A DNA stretch of 29,203 nucleotides from Beroe ovata (GCA_946803715.1 CAMPET010000003.1:344931-374133); one strand, 5' to 3'; counted from the stretch's first letter, positions 11,911 through 20,463 are shown. Numbers and translations are program-made. Notes: generated by a model not told the origin, from the sequence alone.

Positions 11911-12575
11911 TAACGTATACCTAGACAGTAGACACCTAACTAGTCCTTATAAGGTTCACATCTAACTGGCAATAACATACCCAATACCTCTTGACTGCAC
12001 TATTTAATTTTTGAAGACAATCCTGTTGAAAATCTCAAGCAAGTGAATTAGATATAGTATTTAGCCAGTAATTGAGAAAATTTGATACAAGGATAAAAAT
12101 CAATTGTACACAATAGGTATTCATTATATATGAAAGTCACTTCATTGCCAAGGAAAAGAACATAAACGCATTTCATCAATTACACGTTTAAAGGAAGAGG
12201 AAAGGCTTTGTCAAACTGATGGATAGGTATTGATAGTATGGCCCAAAAATGGTTCCAGAGGAACTTCATCTGAAGCACAAAAGACATTGGGTCAATACAT
12301 ATAAAAACGCATCAATAAGAATCTGATTGAATAACCCAAACTTTCATTTCCATCAATTATTTCATGGTATAAATTATCATGATTAAAATTACCGTTATAT
12401 TATCTGTTACAAACATTTCAAAAAGGGTATTAATACTTCAATTTCACATCCTATGTTTATCACATGCTATTCAAAGTATATTAATTTTTAAAAATTCGAA
12501 TCATAAAACACATAGATATTTTGTTATAAGGTACCGTGTATTATCTTGTCACCACCAATCAAGGATCCCATTTTG

Positions 12576-13826
12576 CTATTCATCCTTTTCAGGAGCTATG
12601 TTTTGTCTAACCATGGACATACGGAACACATCAAAGTAGTAACCAGCACCGTTCCATGTTATGTAGATCAGCAGAACGCCTAGTGAAATACTATGTACCA
12701 CGAAGTATTTGTACATGAACATTGTAAGAGTTGAGGAAATGAGACATAGAACAATATTCATTGCAACAAATACGATGTAAGGGGGGTTAGGACCAAATAC
12801 GTTCTTAACACTCTTTTTGGCTTTGAGGTATCGGAAAGATGTAACAATGTGCTCCTCTGGCTTGAAAATGACATACACCAAGATAGTATATAGAATGGAG
12901 TGAGAAACAAGCACCAAACATGGACCAATTACATTCCACAAAACTGAAGGTTCCACATCAACTGGGAAAGAATCATGCCAGTATCTGGCTGTCTCTTCAG
13001 GATACCATCTTATTCCAAATGTTAACAGAAGAGGTACTGTGTGTATGTAAGTTGAAGTCATTTTGTCTACACTGTGAAATACAAGAGAATTTCGGAATGA
13101 GAATGCTCCAATGTACAACATACCATTCGCAATGCTAAACTGAAGTGCACATAATTCTGGACAGGATGGGGCAAACCATAGGTTCAGAGTAATGATCAGA
13201 TTTCCAAAATAGCAGAAGTCGAGACAAAAGTATTGGAATTGTGCTTGCCAATAAGTGATTATCCTCCAGATAATCAAGCATGGACACGTAAATACATAAT
13301 ACCAGGGCAAAAGCCATTGGCCAGAGCACGTTGCAAAGGTTTTGATAACTAATGTCAAGACTGATTTTGTGAAAATAATCTTCATCATTGAATCAGCCTC
13401 GGGTTCTATTTCCTTAAGCCTTTTATATGTTCTTTTCTGAAGTTTTATAATACTCTTCCTTCCATGTGCCAATTTTTCTCGCCCTTTAACACTAATCTTC
13501 TCCTTACTTGTCTTCACAACTTCCTTGACAACATCAGTTTTTCGCTGAAGCTCTTCTTTCACTTCATTCTTCTTTCGTTGCAATGTGCCCCAATCTACAT
13601 TCGGCTTTCTCTTCTTAAACTCACTTTTCATCACATCAACGAAACGATACACATCTTGGTAGTAAGCAAAATCATCTGCATCATTATCAGAAGTTACACC
13701 CGAATTGTAATCAGGATCTTCTTCCTCCACAGTTTCCAGCAAATATTCCCCATCAGATGAGGATGCAATGGAACCAGATGTTCGTTGTCTTTGTCCAAAA
13801 TCATCATCCATATCAGCTGTGTCCAT
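12576..13826 (-). CDS. GPC1: Glycerophosphocholine acyltransferase 1 (GPC1/DUF2838 family)
   Basis: 416 aa, single exon, stop TAG. The enzyme acylates glycero-3-phosphocholine with acyl-CoA to give lyso-PC, recycling fully deacylated phosphatidylcholine; it acts in membranes. Seen: an acidic N-terminus (about 1-60), a highly charged lysine-rich helical segment (about 65-145), then about eight hydrophobic segments (150-405). Family signatures include the WRIITYWQAQFQYFCLDFCYF region near 187-207 and NSLVFHSVDKMTS near 243-255, matching the yeast YGR149W/plant GPCAT block. The tail ends in a charged PEKDE. The start at 13826 gives MDTADMDDDFG; Met6 is an alternative. ERLEC1 ends 235 nt upstream on the same strand. 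Published surveys found the family in most eukaryotic groups but not in chordates. Assignment is from sequence resemblance, not from an alignment. Confidence 0.88.
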   Translation of the reverse strand: MDTADMDDDFGQRQRTSGSIASSSDGEYLLETVEEEDPDYNSGVTSDNDADDFAYYQDVYRFVDVMKSEFKKRKPNVDWGTLQRKKNEVKEELQRKTDVVKEVVKTSKEKISVKGREKLAHGRKSIIKLQKRTYKRLKEIEPEADSMMKIIFTKSVLTLVIKTFATCSGQWLLPWYYVFTCPCLIIWRIITYWQAQFQYFCLDFCYFGNLIITLNLWFAPSCPELCALQFSIANGMLYIGAFSFRNSLVFHSVDKMTSTYIHTVPLLLTFGIRWYPEETARYWHDSFPVDVEPSVLWNVIGPCLVLVSHSILYTILVYVIFKPEEHIVTSFRYLKAKKSVKNVFGPNPPYIVFVAMNIVLCLISSTLTMFMYKYFVVHSISLGVLLIYITWNGAGYYFDVFRMSMVRQNIAPEKDE

Positions 13827-14061
13827 TGTGTTTACTGAGATTTTTCAAAGTCACATGTATGTAGAAGAAGACTGATGTGGCAAAAGCAAATCCTTAATGA
13901 GGAAAACAAAATATACCTACCAATAGAAATTAGCAATTCATGACACTGAATGAGGCAAGAAATGAAAATCAGGATAACAATTACTGTTGAACAGTTTAAC
14001 TCATGTAATATAGAAACAGTTATCAATGCCCACCTTTATCAAAGCACGGAAGGAAAAAACT
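13827..14061 (-). other. ERLEC1-GPC1 spacer with candidate 5' UTR splice sites
   Basis: Only 235 nt separate the ERLEC1 stop from the GPC1 ATG. On the minus strand two pyrimidine-rich acceptor-like sites occur (TTCTTGCCTCATTCAG and TTTGCTTTTGCCACATCAG). Between them is a donor-like GGTAG|GTATAT. These could splice a short GPC1 5' UTR exon, or receive a spliced leader if the genes are co-transcribed. I saw no AATAAA in the spacer. Confidence 0.4.
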
Positions 14062-15447
14062 CTACACACCTTCAAGTACATCCTCTATTGAGCCCTGTGG
14101 TATACCGAACTCATCAACACTCTCAAGAATCTTACAAAATAAAACTGATTCTGCTGTGAATTTGTAAGTACACATTTTTGGTTCTTCCATGAACATTGTA
14201 AGTGACTGAACACTCTGAGAATAACTCTTCGAACATCTCAGTCTTACTTTCACCTGACGAGGAAGTCCAGTCTCATCACAAACAGAGCCATGGAAGAAAT
14301 ATAGATCAGTATATGTTGGAAGAATTGAGCTATCCTTGACTTTCCCAAGTTCTTTGACATAATCTTGATGCTGTTGCTCATCCCAGATCCCAAGCAACAA
14401 TTCAATTTTAGGACTTTTGTGGTCCTTGTGAAATTGTTTCACAGATTTGAGATAACAAAATTCATACTTCCACCAACCAACACCACCAGTAACACATTTT
14501 TCCCCTGATAAAAACTGTTTAATGAAAGTTTTTTCAGAAAACGATAGTTGTGATTTCTTTGGTTCTGGTATTTCAGTGTTTTTCAATGTTTTTGGATGAG
14601 TGACACCGAGATATTCATCAAATGTCTTAGGAGTAGCAAAATTATTTATATCAAAAAGTGTTTGAGTTTTCTTTTGCATTATCTCACCATAACCAATTGG
14701 ATTCTTCCATTTTAGGCCATCAGTAGATAGACAATAGATATGATTGGTGGGATCCTCTTTGACACGGTAGCTACTATTCTTACAAAGCAAACTAGTATAG
14801 ATAATGACTTCATATTTGCAAGTTGATGCTTCCTTTACACTTACAACAGAAGTCTGAAAATCTGGCATACATAAATAATAAACAGTTGTTTGCCTATTGA
14901 ACCCAGGAATAAGATCACAAGCAGTACCACCACTGTAAACAACTGAATAATATGGTCTCAGTGCACCTGCATGATTTAAAGTTGGTATTGGCTCATATTC
15001 AGGATTTTTAGTCTCTGTGTATGAGTCATAGTTTATATAACCCAGAAAGTAGGCTTGTTTTACTAGTGCTTTCTTGTTGTTCACATCTCTTTCCTCATGG
15101 AACTGTTTCACATGTCTACCATGACATATTTCATAAATCCAGTATGAGTCAACTCTGTATGAACAGGATTTCTCATCTTCCAACTTAGCTATAATTTCTC
15201 TAGCAGACAGATCATCTAAGCTTTCTGTGTCTGACTGAAATACTGATAACTGGGGCAACTGACAGATATACTCCTCATCATTTTCAGTGTGCATCACAAT
15301 TTCTTCTTTTCCCTCTCTATAGTCTATTTTTGGATCACCCCAAACAATATCAAAGTAAACAGAGTCATCATAAGCATCAAACTTGGAAGTCCAGGCTTCA
15401 CTTAGCAAAATGACTATAAAAGTCATTATATATGAGTTAAGTCTCAT
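14062..15447 (-). CDS. ERLEC1: Endoplasmic reticulum lectin 1 (ERLEC1/XTP3-B), two MRH domains
   Basis: 461 aa from ATG 15447 (a longer start at 15465 and a shorter one at 15426 exist). I chose 15447 because it gives a clean signal peptide, MRLNSYIMTFIVILLSEAWTS. Role known for the family: a lumenal lectin that recognises trimmed N-glycans on misfolded glycoproteins and delivers them to the HRD1-SEL1L ERAD complex. Seen: MRH domain 1 starts at CSYRVDSYWIYEICHG (about residue 90) and ends at CKYEVIIYTSLLC (about 225). MRH domain 2 starts at GGVGWWKYEFCYLKSVKQFH (about 325) and ends at CTYKFTAESVLFC (about 440). KQFH and GLPRQVKVRLRC supply the expected Gln and Arg. The family ending CKILESVDEFG is present. 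No KDEL-like signal, as in human ERLEC1. Uninterrupted by introns. The last codons GAAG|GTGTGTAG could also be a splice donor, so the final one or two residues are uncertain. Confidence 0.93.
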   Translation of the reverse strand: MRLNSYIMTFIVILLSEAWTSKFDAYDDSVYFDIVWGDPKIDYREGKEEIVMHTENDEEYICQLPQLSVFQSDTESLDDLSAREIIAKLEDEKSCSYRVDSYWIYEICHGRHVKQFHEERDVNNKKALVKQAYFLGYINYDSYTETKNPEYEPIPTLNHAGALRPYYSVVYSGGTACDLIPGFNRQTTVYYLCMPDFQTSVVSVKEASTCKYEVIIYTSLLCKNSSYRVKEDPTNHIYCLSTDGLKWKNPIGYGEIMQKKTQTLFDINNFATPKTFDEYLGVTHPKTLKNTEIPEPKKSQLSFSEKTFIKQFLSGEKCVTGGVGWWKYEFCYLKSVKQFHKDHKSPKIELLLGIWDEQQHQDYVKELGKVKDSSILPTYTDLYFFHGSVCDETGLPRQVKVRLRCSKSYSQSVQSLTMFMEEPKMCTYKFTAESVLFCKILESVDEFGIPQGSIEDVLEGV

Positions 15448-15850
15448 CTTGAGTTCTTGTTTCAAAGTAAATTATTTCAATTGTTGATGAGCAGCCTGAA
15501 CAAGATACATACTTCAGAAGATAGTCAGCATCTTCTTGTGAAATGACATAATCACTCTCACACCTGCAAGGATAAAAGTAATTGCCATCTTCATCTAAGT
15601 CAAATTCATCCAAATGGACATGATCTGCAATTGCAAATGTCTGCAATGACTGAAACTCTAATTTAGCATCATATATATTCCTTCGTTCAGGGTTGCTTAA
15701 AATATCCCAAGCTTTCTTTAAGGCAATGAAATCATTTTCTTTGCCACTGTTCTTATCAGGATGGGTGGCAATAAGTAGTCTTCTATATGACTTTCTTATT
15801 TCTTCTATTGATGCACTAGATGGGACTTTGAGAATGGAATAGTAGGACAT
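15437..15850 (-). CDS. DNAJC24: DPH4/DNAJC24-like J-domain protein with CSL zinc finger
   Basis: 137 aa from ATG 15850 (MSYYSILKV), chosen because J domains begin this way; human DNAJC24 has about 149 aa. The longer in-frame start at 15967 would run through a splice acceptor and a hydrophobic stretch and is unlikely. Seen: J domain about 1-70 with the HPD motif in ATHPDKNSGKEN and the helix IV region NPERRNIYDAKLEFQ. Then a CSL (DPH-type) zinc finger about 80-130, with CRC ... CSGC cysteine pairs. Known for the family: DPH4 supports diphthamide synthesis on elongation factor 2, binding iron or zinc through the CSL domain and stimulating Hsc70. An acceptor TATTTACTAGGTTTTCAG ends at 15866, so the coding exon begins at 15865. 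The stop codon overlaps the ERLEC1 start by 11 nt in another frame. Confidence 0.9.
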   Translation of the reverse strand: MSYYSILKVPSSASIEEIRKSYRRLLIATHPDKNSGKENDFIALKKAWDILSNPERRNIYDAKLEFQSLQTFAIADHVHLDEFDLDEDGNYFYPCRCESDYVISQEDADYLLKYVSCSGCSSTIEIIYFETRTQDET

Positions 15851-15864
15851 ATATTTATTTTGAT

Positions 15865-15894
15865 ACTGAAAACCTAGTAAATAAGAATAAAGTG
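15865..15894 (-). other. 3' splice acceptor upstream of DPH4 ATG
   Basis: Minus-strand TTATTCTTATTTACTAGGTTTTCAG|TATC places an intron end 15 nt before the ATG at 15850. The exon is open upstream of the ATG (YQNKY), so a short coding exon further upstream cannot be excluded. The upstream exon was not found. Confidence 0.5.
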
Positions 15895-15967
15895 GTATTA
15901 ATCCCATTATTGACAGACTAAATTCAGCTTGGAATATCAGAACGTTCACGAGACAAAAACTGGACAC

Positions 15968-16282
15968 TGCTGGAAATTATTGAACTTCTTCAAATGCTAT
16001 AGCCAAGCATTCAATGCATAAAGTTAATAGGTAGCAAATAAATAAATAAGTTCCGTAAAACTGGGACCAGAAACCAGTGACCACAATTGGATCCTATTCA
16101 CTATTAAATCGCCTAAGTTGACATGAATCAACTCTAATATTCACTATTCACTAAGGATTTATCCCTACCGACTACCATACTTTACATGAAGAGGAAATTC
16201 TATTGATGTAAACTGACAATTGATGCCTCATACATCATAAGCAAATGTAGGGCTCATGCAGTACTCAGGTCATGCAATGTAT
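15968..16282. other. Upstream flank of DPH4, no gene seen
   Basis: AT-rich, no convincing ORF. It probably contains the DPH4 promoter or 5' UTR and grades into the repeat island at 16283. Confidence 0.5.
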
Positions 16283-16652
16283 AGTGGGAATAATGCCTCG
16301 AAAGAAACTTTCTTTTTTGAAATATTTTTTGAATAAATTTTCATGGCTTCATTCACTCATGCCGTTGTAAGTCATGACAATAGTATGGCATGCAGTATGA
16401 TAAACATGGGGTTTTTCCAATACAAGCCTGAAAATAAGTATTAAGTAAGCATGTTGCTGGATTACTCCCCACTCTGGCTTCAGGTGAAATCTTGATTGCG
16501 GTATAGGTACAGTAAAAATGAAAAGTTAACACAAGAACGTTTAATTATTTTGCTGCGCGCGCGCAAGAAACACTAGTGGACAGATAAATAACATGGCATC
16601 CAACAATCCAATTGCGGCTTGTAAAATTTCTTTTTAGCCACTCTTGTAATCG
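16283..16652. repeat. Tandem repeat copy A (466-bp period)
   Basis: Begins AGTGGGAATAATGCCTCG and ends GCCACTCTTGTAATCG. It is highly similar to 16749-17138, differing by point changes and small indels (for example, copy B has extra CGCGTTGCGTCG and CACAATG stretches). It contains a GCGCGCGCGC tract near 16555-16563 followed by CAAGAAACACTAGTGGAC. Confidence 0.9.
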
Positions 16653-16680
16653 TGTTCCCGCGCTGCGTGACCCAAATACT

Positions 16681-16700
16681 CCGCGCGCNCGCGCGCGCGC
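16681..16700. repeat. Alternating (CG)n tract with N
   Basis: CCGCGCGCNCGCGCGCGCGC, a run with Z-DNA-forming potential. It is followed by CAAGAAACAGTGGACAG, a partial third copy of the motif that also follows the CG tracts near 16555 and 17045. The N at 16689 makes its length uncertain. Confidence 0.9.
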
Positions 16701-16748
16701 AAGAAACAGTGGACAGATAACATCCGGCAAGTCTATCATCGATCGACA

Positions 16749-17138
16749 AGTGGGAATAATGCCTCGAAAGACACTTTCTTTTTTGAAATGTTTTTTGAAT
16801 AAATTTTCATGGCTTCATGCACTCACGCCGTTCGCGTTGCGTCGCGTTGTAAGTAATATGACAATAGTATGGCATGCACAATGCAGTATGATGAACATGG
16901 CCATGGGGTTTTTCCAATACAAGCCTGAAAATAAGTAAGCATGTTGCTAGATTACTCCCCACTCTGGCTTCAGGTGAAATCTTGATTGCGGTATAGGTAC
17001 AGTAAAAATGAAAAATTCATACAAAAACGTTTAAATATTTTGTTGCGCGCGAGCAAGAAACACTAGTGGACGGATAACATGACATCCAACTATCCAATTG
17101 CGGCTAGTAAAATTTCTTTTTAGCCACTCTTGTAATCG
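16749..17138. repeat. Tandem repeat copy B (466-bp period)
   Basis: Second copy of the unit at 16283-16652, from AGTGGGAATAATGCCTCG to CTTGTAATCG. Its CG tract is degraded (GCGCGCGAGC). Small ORFs in both copies are not conserved in frame, so the repeat is probably non-coding. Confidence 0.9.
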
Positions 17139-17540
17139 CTGGCCATCGATTTCATTTGTCATCCCAGGCAAGGAATTGCAATGATAGGACGTGCGGCGGA
17201 ATTACAATTGCGCGGCGCCAACAGTAAGAAAACATTTCAACCGAGTAATTGCTCGGTTGAGAACTAGATGACTGTCTGAAAATGAGCTTCCGCCATGCCA
17301 CGCGCGTGGAACAAAATATTTTCGACAGGGGTTATCATTGCATTTGCAATTGATTGTCAATTTGTTTTGATCTGAAATGCAGTCAAAACCGCGGATTCAG
17401 GATTATTTGGGTCACTGAGAACGGGAGCATGACGTTGAATTGTCAAGCATTGCTAGCTGACCGCTGAGAATAATAAGTTTGTGCTGCGAATGCGAATCTA
17501 AATTCTCGACAGGATCTATCATTGATCAACAATCGTGATG
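17139..17540. promoter_or_regulatory. CpG-rich patch, possible bidirectional promoter
   Basis: CpG is clearly denser than in the flanks (GACGTGCGGCGG, GCGCGGCGCC, CCACGCGCGTGG, ACCGCGGATTC). It contains a perfect 12-bp palindrome CCACGCGCGTGG (17298-17309) and an 8-bp stem CAACCGAG/CTCGGTTG (near 17239-17260). It lies between DPH4 (leftward) and the rightward transcription unit. It may equally be part of the repeat, since related TCGACAGG...TATCATTG motifs occur at about 17324 and 17508. Confidence 0.3.
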
Positions 17541-17810
17541 TTATTTCAATAGTTTAAATTCATGATTATGTACTCTGTGAAGTCTACATATGGATAAGCT
17601 GTTGCAAAATTAGCAGTGGTAATGTCAGCTGTAGGTGAAATAAAATCAAACGTGACAGATAAACAGGGCTCATGAAATTTATCCAAAATCTTGCCTACGG
17701 ACTCTTATAGCAGCTATAGGTGTTGTTTTAAAACTGGGTTTATGTTTAAAAGAGGTGTATGGGTACAGGCATGTAGACAAGGGGGGCCAGGAGACTTCAC
17801 CCTTTCATAC

Positions 17811-17985
17811 AGAACTTTACATTTGGCTAGAGGCTTCTGGGGCTGCCCCAAGACCCCTGCTTCTACTCTAAAGCATATTAAATAAAAACGACCTGTGATA
17901 CTGGAATTCTACTTTCTATACAGTAATATGATGTGGTTGTATATTAGGGCAGTGCCCCAAGACCCGTTTCCACTGTAACAAAGCA
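17811..17985. repeat. GC-core dispersed repeat, copy 1
   Basis: Starts AGAACTTTACATTTGGCT, has the palindromic core GGGGCTGCCCC followed by AAGACCCCTGCTTCT, and later GGGCAGTGCCCCAAGACC and CCACTGTAACAAAG. The same order of blocks recurs 389 bp downstream. Confidence 0.75.
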
Positions 17986-18199
17986 ATAAGAGGACAATTT
18001 TGGTCACCCCCTAGGCGCTTTGAAATCGATTTTTTTGGGGGAATCGATGTTTTGTCGGCATTTTATCGATTGTAATTGGTAATTGGAGTTGGATTTTCAA
18101 TTGCCCTTGCCGAACAAAATATGTTTTATGTTCATTGATATTGTGCTGTAGAAATATAATTCAATTCAAACAATTTTGAAGGATTTAGCCCTATCAAGC

Positions 18200-18340
18200 A
18201 GAACTTAACCTCTGGCTTCTGGGGGCTGTGTCCCCAGACCCTGCTCCTGATTATAGGTGATTTTCTGCTTTTCTTTCAGTACCTTTGGATATCGGGACAG
18301 TGCCCTAAAACAACTATATTTCCATTGTTATGACAAAAAT
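18200..18340. repeat. GC-core dispersed repeat, copy 2
   Basis: Same succession as 17811-17985: AGAACTTAACCTCTGG, GGGGGCTGTGTCCCC, AGACCCTGCTCCTG, then GGGACAGTGCCCTAAAAC and CCATTGTTATGACAAA. Copies are diverged and differ by indels. A related GGGGGCTGTGCCCCATACCC segment follows at about 18509-18590, probably a third fragment. Confidence 0.7.
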
Positions 18341-18508
18341 AAAATCCATGTATTCTGCAATTCAAATGAGTATCTAGCGCCTCAGATCATTACATTTTCT
18401 TCAGTTCTTCACTCTTGCATATCGTTTTTGCTCCTCTTATTTTTCATTACTCTGATATTTTCTTTAATACCAGATTTCGTCTACAACACTCTGTTTTGGA
18501 AAAATTTT

Positions 18509-18625
18509 CCGGGGGGCTTGGCCACCCTTACCCCCTACCAGCGACTTTGCCCCTGGACCCCAATGGGGGCTGTGCCCCATACCCTGCCATAGCTTCCTCA
18601 CTTAGCTCACTTCCGGCCCCTTCCC
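18509..18625. repeat. GC-rich repeat fragment, copy 3-like
   Basis: Contains GGGGGGCTTGGCCACCCTTACCCC and GGGGGCTGTGCCCCATACCC, self-complementary cores like those in copies 1 and 2. The G+C content contrasts with the AT-rich flanks. The plus-strand ORFs across it (18257-18592, 18415-18645) look repeat-driven. Confidence 0.55.
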
Positions 18626-18700
18626 CGGAAAAAATGTCTGGCTAAGTGCCTGTATGGGTATACTGCAATCATAGCAAAATACTGGATATCCAATTTCTAA

Positions 18701-18870
18701 TCCAAGGATTGCCATAAGAGAGGGAATAATCTAAACTGTGAATCATCAGTGGTTACCCCACAGATGAATCACCCTCTCTTGTCAACTGTGATGGTGGCAA
18801 GAGAGAACAATGGGGTTTTGACCCATGTTCACAACTGCTGTTCTGGGCCACCCAGAACTGCACAATTCTG
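18701..18870 (+). pseudogene. Retroelement fragment, BEL/Pao-like gag-protease junction (tentative)
   Basis: An open frame of about 56 codons between a TAA and a TGA. It contains CHKRGNNLNC, resembling the degenerate second zinc knuckle of BEL/Pao gag proteins. About 18 residues later comes PLLSTVMVARENNGV, resembling the strand that precedes the aspartic protease active site; the DSG expected about 10 residues on is replaced by CSG. So it would be a dead remnant. No reverse transcriptase, integrase or LTR was seen nearby. The resemblance is from memory of the family pattern and is weak. The same DNA forms four hairpins (next entry). Confidence 0.3.
18738..18858. repeat. Four consecutive hairpins
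   Basis: Stem 1 (18738-18772) pairs GTGAATCATCAGTGG with CCACAGATGAATCAC with two A-A mismatches. Stem 2 (18774-18805) pairs CTCTCTTG with CAAGAGAG. Stem 3 (18805-18830) pairs GAAC-ATGGG with CCCAT-GTTC around one bulged A. Stem 4 (18840-18858) pairs GTTCTGGG with CCCAGAAC around CCA. They follow one another almost without spacers. Confidence 0.75.
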
Positions 18871-19504
18871 AGCTTAGAGAGATAGGGGAGATAGGAATTG
18901 ATGGAAGGAGAGAACTGAATAAATCCAATTATAATGTCTAGATAAGTTAGTAGGTTAGTAAATATAGTTCATGGATTGGACGACTGAATAAGAGTCTCTC
19001 ATCCTAGGTTAATAAAAACACACCAAAGACATGGTTATGTCCAATTCAATGCCAAGTGACTTAAACAGTCTGATTGACAAGGGGGTTTACCCTTCCGGTT
19101 AGAGGAACTTGCGCCACTATCCCATACCCAACACACTAAAAACCAATTTTGCCAGCCCAACGGCTTGCTGAAAAAGGTCTGATGTTTTAATGGTACTGCA
19201 AAGTCACCCAACAAAAGACTAGAACACCAGTTAACTGACTCTATCTAAGATTATATCAATGTCAAGGATATAGCATTTTTGAATATTGACTTCTTGAAGG
19301 TGAAACTAAAGTGTCTTATATGGTTTTGAAGTGATTAGAAGCCGTCAAGCATTCAATCATCTATATCTGAAGCTATCAAATGCCTACACCCAGCTTCTTT
19401 TTTTTATTAAACCATGCTTTGAGATTCATACACATGAATCATCTCCACATCTCTGAATCATCTCATTAAATCATGCTTCTCATTTATTCTTCTCATTCCA
19501 TCAG
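18871..19504. other. No gene recognised; AT-rich, repeat-like
   Basis: No long ORF. A short GC-richer segment near 19075-19175 (CCTTCCGGTTAGAGGAACTTGCGCC and following) looks repeat-derived, but no family was assigned. TGAATCATCTC-type minirepeats occur at 19434-19470, just before the acceptor of the next exon. Confidence 0.4.
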
Positions 19505-19553
19505 GTTATGGACTTTGATAATGAGCCTGGTATCAGAGAATACTCAAATGAAA
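19505..19553 (+). CDS. Candidate exon of the plus-strand unknown gene (membrane form, exon a)
   Basis: 49 nt between the acceptor TTCTTCTCATTCCATCAG and the strong donor AAA|GTGAGT. It reads VMDFDNEPGIREYSNE and exits in phase 1. The ATG at 19508 could be the start of translation if the upstream exons are 5' UTR; none were identified. Phase fits the exon at 20392. Not recognised by family. Confidence 0.4.
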
Positions 19554-20391
19554 GTGAGTTATTAGCATCAATGAATTCAATCCATGATGAGTCAGTTGAC
19601 CAATAATAGTTTAGAACATATAGTTTCGATAGGTGTGAGGCACACTTTGTTCATGCTGTAATGTGTCACCCTCTCTGTGTTTAGGCAACAGCCAGTCAAC
19701 ATTTGTGACAAAAACTGGTTTCTAGGTGAGAAAGTTATCAAATTTTGAACTGTTTAATATTCAATGTGTTATTTAACACATTAATTTTATCAAGGTACAC
19801 ATTAACTTTATTTGGATACAATTGTAGAAAGGATAGGGAATGGTATAGAGGAGGGGTCAAAAATGTTTAGAAGTTGAGTGACAGCAATTGGCCAATGAAA
19901 GCAAGGATATAATTATGGAAATCTAGAAATGCTGTTACATGATTAAATATAATTCGTGACCCTTTTCAATAATTTCATTCTGTATGGAGCCTGGGGGTTG
20001 AATAGTGAATATATAGAATTTGAAAAGAAGATAACTTACTGGTAACTCTGTGCTACAATTGAACTTCTGTGTGTTGAATGGTAAGATTGTATATACAGTA
20101 TACAGTGGTACTTGGTTTCAAACTCCGTGCATATAATTCATCATTTTCCTGTTGACTGTCTTCATGTAAATTAATCATACCACCCATATGTTAATCATAA
20201 CACTCTACTGTTGATTTATATATAATACGATTTCCTTATCATGTCGCTGTCGATTTTATCTTTGTACATTGAACTCTCACGCGTTAAGATATCATCCTAC
20301 AGTCCTTGCTATACTGCATATCAATATAAAAGTGTATACTGCATGTGTTAATGCTACATGGATTTGTTTCATTCTCTCATTTGTTTTGTAG

Positions 20392-20463
20392 ATCTTGTTT
20401 TACTGAGGGTGTTTGGTTATCTCTATCATATCACCCTACTTCTACTCTCCTGTGCAGCTAAAG
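20392..20463 (+). CDS. Candidate exon encoding a membrane segment (exon b)
   Basis: 72 nt between CTCTCATTTGTTTTGTAG and AAAG|GTAAGT, both strong sites. Two bases complete a codon from exon a (giving Asn). It then reads LVLLRVFGYLYHITLLLLS followed by CAAK, a single hydrophobic helix with a lysine after it, and exits in phase 1. The other two frames hit stops within the exon. It would give a 226-residue membrane form when joined to exon a and the 25109 exon. Confidence 0.5.

Larger units (their letters stand above)
10730..12575. other. CABIN1-GPC1 intergenic region
   Basis: 1.85 kb of AT-rich DNA holding the CABIN1 5' UTR exon, the likely CABIN1 promoter and the GPC1 3' end. I saw no AATAAA for GPC1 on the minus strand. 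A near-perfect palindrome (11886-11910) and a GTAGGTACCTAC palindrome (11771-11782) are the only structured elements noticed. Confidence 0.6.
16653..17429. mobile_element. Candidate TIR element (non-autonomous DNA transposon-like), 777 bp
   Basis: The 30 bases at 16653-16682 and the reverse complement of 17400-17429 match at 24 of 30 positions by eye, sharing an uninterrupted core GTGACCCAAATA and a TG.TCCCG end. Between them lie the middle CG tract, copy B of the tandem repeat and a CpG-rich segment. No transposase ORF and no clear target-site duplication were seen. Copy A stops exactly where the left inverted repeat begins. It may be a MITE, or simply inverted copies of another repeat. Confidence 0.45.

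Noticed and set aside
15851-15967. Upstream start for DPH4 giving a hydrophobic leader
   Set aside because: The segment contains a good splice acceptor ending at 15866, and cytosolic DPH4 proteins have no such leader.
16545-16938. ORFs in the 466-bp tandem repeat
   Set aside because: The frame is not kept between copies and includes an N; the repeat is more likely non-coding.
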